A stretch of 8,817 nucleotides of DNA from Verrucomicrobiota bacterium (GTDB lineage Bacteria > Verrucomicrobiota > Verrucomicrobiia > Verrucomicrobiales > Verrucomicrobiaceae), in contig JAIOQF010000296.1 of NCBI GenBank assembly GCA_021413535.1, positions 1 through 8,817 of the forward strand, given 5' to 3'. The notes under the pieces are model-generated. The model was not told the DNA's origin. It did no database searches and saw only the letters and a list, made by a program, of their open reading frames with translations. The position numbers were made by a program, and so were the translations under genes. Position 1 is the first letter of the stretch. Each line of letters begins with the position of its first letter. Shown here piece by piece: positions 5,797 to 8,817 of the stretch.

Positions 5797-7384
5797 AATG
5801 ACTTTTCTTGGAGCGCCCGCGTCCTGCAAATTTCTTGCGAACGTCGCCTGATGAGGAGGCATCGCGGGCTGTGCTTCGTGAATCGGGACGGGAACTGCCT
5901 CGGCTCTTATCACGGTCCACTTGCTTTTCTTTTCCGCGCACGCTGAAGCGCATCGGGATGCCGTCGGCTGGCCAGATTCCGCGAAGCACGGACTCGAGGT
6001 GGCGCAGGTAGCTGTCTTGCAGTTTATCGACTCGATTGGCAAAGAGCACGATGTGCGGGACGGGGATTTCATTTTGCTCCTCATCTTTTACGAAGGTGGC
6101 ATAGAGCAGATGGAATGATTTTCCGCTGCGACCGAGCGCGGCAGAGGAGTTGTCCACGGTGTCATGGAGCAGCCGGTTGAGCACACCGGTGCCAGGCGGA
6201 TTTTGCGCGCCGTCACGGATTTTTTCCACTTCGGCGAAGACTTTGTAGACTTGCTGTCCGTGCTTTGCGGAGACGGCGAGCATGGGCGCATACGACATAA
6301 AGAAAAATTCGCGCCGCATGGTTTCCATCAACTCCTCGATCCGATCCGCTTTCTTGGCGTCGGGGTGGTAGAGGTCGAACTTGTTGAGCACGATGATGCA
6401 GGGCTTCTGTTCGTTGACGATGATCTGGGCAATTTTTCGATCCTGCATTTTCGCGCCGTCGGCGCAGTCGATCATGAGCACGCAGAGGTCTGCGCGCTTG
6501 ATGCTGCGCGTGGCCTGAAGTGCGCTGAAGGTTTCGACTTCATCATAAATTTTGGCTTTTTTTCGCAGGCCCGCGGTGTCGATCAGCAGATATTTTCGCC
6601 CGTTGACTTCGCAGGGAATGTCGACGGCGTCGCGCGTGGTTCCCGCAATTTCGCTGACAATGGTGCGGTTCTCGCCCAGCACGGCGTTGATGAGTGATGA
6701 CTTGCCGGCGTTGGGGCGACCGACGATGGCGAGCTTGAGCGGACGCAGTTTCGGCTGGGGCTGATCTTCGGTCGCTTCGGTGACGATAGATGGTTTGACT
6801 CTGCGGATCAGATTGGAAAGGCTGTCGACCAGTTCGCTGATGCCGAGTCCGTGGGCGGCGCTGACTTCGGCGACGTGCGGGAAACCCAGGCGGGTGAACT
6901 CGGCGTTGAAGTTGCCTCGACGGAGGGTATCGATTTTATTGACGATGAGCACGACTGGCTTCGTGGTCTTGCGCAACATTTGGGCGAGTGATTGATCCAC
7001 TGGAGTGATGCCAGTGGTGCCGTCCACGACGAAGAGAATCACATCGGAGACTTCGATGGCCAGCTTGGCTTCGGCCTGAACTTGGGCGTTGAATTCGTCG
7101 GCGATGGTTTCACCGATGCCGCCGGTGTCCATGATTTCGAAGGGCGTGTCACCGCGGCGGCACACGGCAGTGAGGCGGTCGCGCGTGACGCCGGGGCGGT
7201 CATGCACGATGGCGATGTTGCGTCCCGCGAGACGATTGAAGAGGGCGGATTTACCAACGTTTGGACGGCCCACGATGGCAACCATGCCCTGCGGCGGTTG
7301 GGTGGTGCGTGGCCGCACGGGTGCATCGTCACCATTGCGTCCGGGATGTTCGCGTCTCTTGCGGCGGTGGTTGAATCTTTTCAT
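5762..7384 (-). CDS. der: Ribosome assembly GTPase Der (EngA)
   Basis: Der carries two tandem GTPase domains and a KH-like domain and acts in maturation of the 50S ribosomal subunit. GTPase 1 has GRPNVGKS (39-46), DTGG (86-89) and NKID (149-152). GTPase 2 has GRPNAGKS (222-229), DTAG (269-272), NKFD (334-337) and VSAKHG (371-376). The KH-like part runs from about 394 to 484 and includes LFANRVDKLQDSYLRHLE. At 540 residues it is longer than the usual 440-490. The additions are a basic N-terminal stretch of about 33 residues and a tail of about 55 rich in Ser, Arg and Lys. The ATG at 7384 is supported by its 4-base ATGA overlap with the pgsA stop; an internal Met34 sits just before the first GTPase strand and is the alternative. 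The end of the gene overlaps the convergent HAD gene. Confidence 0.95.
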   Translation of the reverse strand: MKRFNHRRKRREHPGRNGDDAPVRPRTTQPPQGMVAIVGRPNVGKSALFNRLAGRNIAIVHDRPGVTRDRLTAVCRRGDTPFEIMDTGGIGETIADEFNAQVQAEAKLAIEVSDVILFVVDGTTGITPVDQSLAQMLRKTTKPVVLIVNKIDTLRRGNFNAEFTRLGFPHVAEVSAAHGLGISELVDSLSNLIRRVKPSIVTEATEDQPQPKLRPLKLAIVGRPNAGKSSLINAVLGENRTIVSEIAGTTRDAVDIPCEVNGRKYLLIDTAGLRKKAKIYDEVETFSALQATRSIKRADLCVLMIDCADGAKMQDRKIAQIIVNEQKPCIIVLNKFDLYHPDAKKADRIEELMETMRREFFFMSYAPMLAVSAKHGQQVYKVFAEVEKIRDGAQNPPGTGVLNRLLHDTVDNSSAALGRSGKSFHLLYATFVKDEEQNEIPVPHIVLFANRVDKLQDSYLRHLESVLRGIWPADGIPMRFSVRGKEKQVDRDKSRGSSRPDSRSTARDASSSGDVRKKFAGRGRSKKSHFTSSSPDAADD

Positions 7385-7962
7385 GAAGGTATCTGTTTAT
7401 TTTCCCCGGCGTTAATTTGTTGAACTGCTCCGGCGATGTAGATGCCGCCGGAGGTGAAGGTGAAGACGCAAGCGGCCACCGCCATCCAAACAACGACCTG
7501 GTCCCAGCCGATCATGGAGCATCCAGCGGTGGTGATGAGCAGGGCCGTGGCGGCTTTGCCTGTCCAGTGGGGCTTGATGCTGACTTTGCCCGCTACGTGA
7601 TCCACTAGAAACGCTCCGGCAATGGACAGGATTTCTCGCGTGAGCACCACGATGACAAACCAAAGCGGCAGGTGCGCAGGCCAGTCGCTGACAGAAAGGG
7701 TGATCACTGCGGCCAGCAAGAGCAGCTTGTCCGCGAGCGGATCCAGGATTGCGCCAAGCCGGCTGCACTGGTTGAAGCGGCGCGCAATCCAGCCGTCGAT
7801 GAGATCGCTCAATGCGGCGACGGCGAAAGTCACGATGGCGGCGATGCGCAGATTTTCATCGGGCTGGTGGATTCTGACACTGTGGGCATAGTAGACCGCA
7901 AATCCCACGAAGACCGGGATCAACAGAATGCGCACAAGTGTGATGTAAGTGGCGGTGGTCAA
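7381..7962 (-). CDS. pgsA: CDP-alcohol phosphatidyltransferase, probable PgsA
   Basis: This 193-residue integral membrane enzyme probably moves the phosphatidyl group of CDP-diacylglycerol to glycerol-3-phosphate, the first committed step to phosphatidylglycerol. The family signature D-x2-D-G-x2-A-R-x8-G-x3-D-x3-D is complete: Asp53, Asp56, Gly57, Ala60, Arg61, Gly70, Asp74 and Asp78. It is followed by several hydrophobic helices (about 80-92, 100-120, 137-152 and 155-180). The opening YITLVRILLIPVFV is typical of PgsA, though other CDP-alcohol transferases share the core motif, so the acceptor is inferred. The start is TTG: no in-frame ATG or GTG lies between it and an upstream stop at 7975-7977, and the next Met is at residue 150. 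The stop overlaps the der start by 4 bases, so the two are probably translated together. Confidence 0.88.
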   Translation of the reverse strand: MTTATYITLVRILLIPVFVGFAVYYAHSVRIHQPDENLRIAAIVTFAVAALSDLIDGWIARRFNQCSRLGAILDPLADKLLLLAAVITLSVSDWPAHLPLWFVIVVLTREILSIAGAFLVDHVAGKVSIKPHWTGKAATALLITTAGCSMIGWDQVVVWMAVAACVFTFTSGGIYIAGAVQQINAGENKQIPS

Positions 7963-7973
7963 AGCGAACCGTC

Positions 7974-8002
7974 TTCATACGCGCGTCACGAGCTGGTTGC
8001 AA
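7974..8002 (-). promoter_or_regulatory. Candidate promoter for pgsA-der
   Basis: On the minus strand, TTGCAA (8002-7997) and TATGAA (7979-7974) are separated by exactly 17 bases, and each matches the sigma-70 consensus at 4 of 6 positions. The -10 box ends 11 bases before the TTG start of pgsA, so the transcript would have almost no leader. It lies downstream of the hairpin pair that may end the preceding transcript. Support is by sequence alone. Confidence 0.28.
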
Positions 8003-8035
8003 CAAGCGTCTGGTGGCGCAGGTTTGTTCAGTTTG

Positions 8036-8061
8036 ATCGAGATGATGTGATTCATCTCGAT
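8036..8061. repeat. Perfect 10-bp inverted repeat with 6-base loop
   Basis: ATCGAGATGA (8036-8045), loop TGTGAT, then TCATCTCGAT (8052-8061). The arms are perfectly complementary. The dyad directly abuts the second hairpin at 8061-8087, sharing base 8061. There is no T-run on either side. It could be part of a two-hairpin transcript end, an mRNA-stabilising structure, or a protein-binding dyad. Confidence 0.6.
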
Positions 8062-8087
8062 GAAGTTGGCGCAGCGCGCCAACTTCA
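8061..8087 (-). terminator. Strong hairpin at the stop codon of the nucleotidyltransferase gene
   Basis: TGAAGTTGGCGC (8061-8072), loop AGC, then GCGCCAACTTCA (8076-8087): a perfect 12-bp stem with a 3-base loop. On the minus strand the outermost three bases of the stem are the TGA stop codon of the gene ending at 8085. The position right at the gene end suggests a transcript terminator or 3'-end stabiliser, but the U-run of a classic intrinsic terminator is missing on both strands. The structure is certain; the termination role is inferred. Confidence 0.5.
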
Positions 8088-8817
8088 GGCCGCATGAGGA
8101 GCCATCAGGGGCAGGGGATGCTCGTCGGCGCTGCTAAGCCCGTTGGGCGCGTATCCCACCAGGGCGCGGCGCAGGAGCCGCTCATCAGTGTTTCCCTTGT
8201 GAGAGACCATGGTTTCAAAATAAAGTTCCATCGCGGTGCGGCGCTCGCTTTCGGAAAACTGATTCCAGAAAGTATCCCAAAGCAGGTGTTCATGCGCGAC
8301 ATCCACGTCGTAATCCAGCTCGGATGCCTGCTGGCCGATCCGATGCAACGTGCGGATAATGCTGGGACTGCGCAATTCCTGCACGGCACAGAAATAGGAT
8401 GGCAAGACCTGCACGGTGCGGCTGCGAACGGAAGTCCAGCACTCGTCGGCCACATGAACTTCAGCGATACGGCCTTTTTCATAGCGGGCGCCGATCCCGC
8501 AAATCGCGAGGTCGAAAGTGTTCAGGATGTCCGATAATTGGCCGTCCTTCACGTTGTGATAGGTGATCTCGATAAGGCGACCATCCAAGCGTAGTTTGAG
8601 GCTATACGGATGGAAGTCGCGAGCCAGCACCGCGCCGCGTGAGAGCAGGAACTGGGTGAGTTTCTCCCGCTCCTTCCGGTCTCGCACCCAAAAATCCAGA
8701 TCGTTGATCGGCAGCTTGCGCTTCAGCAGGGGCTTGAAGGCGCCGCCGCAGAGAAAAACTTCACCGTCATAAGTGCGGCCTAATACTTGTTCAAACACGC
8801 GTTGAGCGTGTAAACGA
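8085..8817 (-). CDS. Nucleotidyltransferase-fold protein (poly(A) polymerase/CCA-transferase head-like), 5' end uncertain
   Basis: The protein resembles the head domain of poly(A) polymerase/CCA-adding enzymes. It has FLCGGAFKPLL, with the family GG, then INDLDFWV carrying the metal-binding D-x-D pair, then REKLTQFLLSRGA. Later, NTFDLAICGIGARYEKGRIAEVHV recalls the segment after the DxD region in those enzymes, where the RDFTINAL-type motif sits. From a GTG at 8798 it is 237 residues, with GG at 18-19 and DxD at 33-35. There is no in-frame ATG near the start, and the frame stays open through six more codons (RLHAQR) to the window edge, so the true start may lie outside. About 100 C-terminal residues are helical in character and unrecognised. 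It is too short for a full CCA-adding enzyme. Whether it transfers nucleotides, and to what, is unknown. Confidence 0.72.
   Translation of the reverse strand, partial: RLHAQRVFEQVLGRTYDGEVFLCGGAFKPLLKRKLPINDLDFWVRDRKEREKLTQFLLSRGAVLARDFHPYSLKLRLDGRLIEITYHNVKDGQLSDILNTFDLAICGIGARYEKGRIAEVHVADECWTSVRSRTVQVLPSYFCAVQELRSPSIIRTLHRIGQQASELDYDVDVAHEHLLWDTFWNQFSESERRTAMELYFETMVSHKGNTDERLLRRALVGYAPNGLSSADEHPLPLMAPHAA

Noticed and set aside
6164..6697. 177-codon open frame on the plus strand opposite der
   Set aside because: It is antisense to the GTPase domains of Der and its residues show no recognisable domain; it is a shadow of the real gene.
8094..8537. 147-codon plus-strand frame opposite the nucleotidyltransferase gene
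   Set aside because: It has no family features and lies opposite a frame with the GG and DxD motifs.

Overview
The window is bacterial chromosomal DNA, gene-dense and moderately GC-rich, and most of it is housekeeping. A secreted esterase of a type common in Verrucomicrobiota and Planctomycetota, weak or absent Shine-Dalgarno sequences, and a pyrR-pyrB-pyrC cluster suggest a Verrucomicrobiota-like organism. That placement is an inference from protein style, not from a marker gene.

Left part, all on the + strand. A possible 3' end of an upstream gene (1-78) is followed by a secreted alpha/beta-hydrolase (108-1439). A 212-base non-coding stretch (1440-1651) holds a cluster of small perfect dyads. 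Next comes the pyrimidine operon: pyrR (1652-2191), pyrB (2188-3129) and pyrC (3126-4406), with 4-base ATGA overlaps at both junctions. PyrB makes carbamoyl-aspartate, PyrC cyclises it to dihydroorotate, and PyrR is the likely UMP-sensing regulator and/or uracil phosphoribosyltransferase. A small ABM-fold monooxygenase (4431-4721) follows 24 bases after pyrC. After a 175-base gap comes a NagD-type HAD phosphatase (4897-5796).

Right part, all on the - strand. Read in the direction of transcription, it holds a nucleotidyltransferase-fold protein (8817-8085, probably cut by the window edge), a pair of perfect hairpins (8087-8036), a CDP-alcohol phosphotransferase resembling PgsA (7962-7381, TTG start) and the double-GTPase ribosome assembly factor Der (7384-5762), which overlaps pgsA by 4 bases. 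The HAD gene and der converge and their coding ends overlap by 35 bases.

I see no mobile element, CRISPR array, tRNA, rRNA or defence-type cassette, and nothing that I would call a new multi-gene system. The points most worth checking are the back-to-back hairpins behind the nucleotidyltransferase gene, the dyad cluster ahead of pyrR, the uncharacterised nucleotidyltransferase itself, and the convergent overlap of two disordered protein tails.
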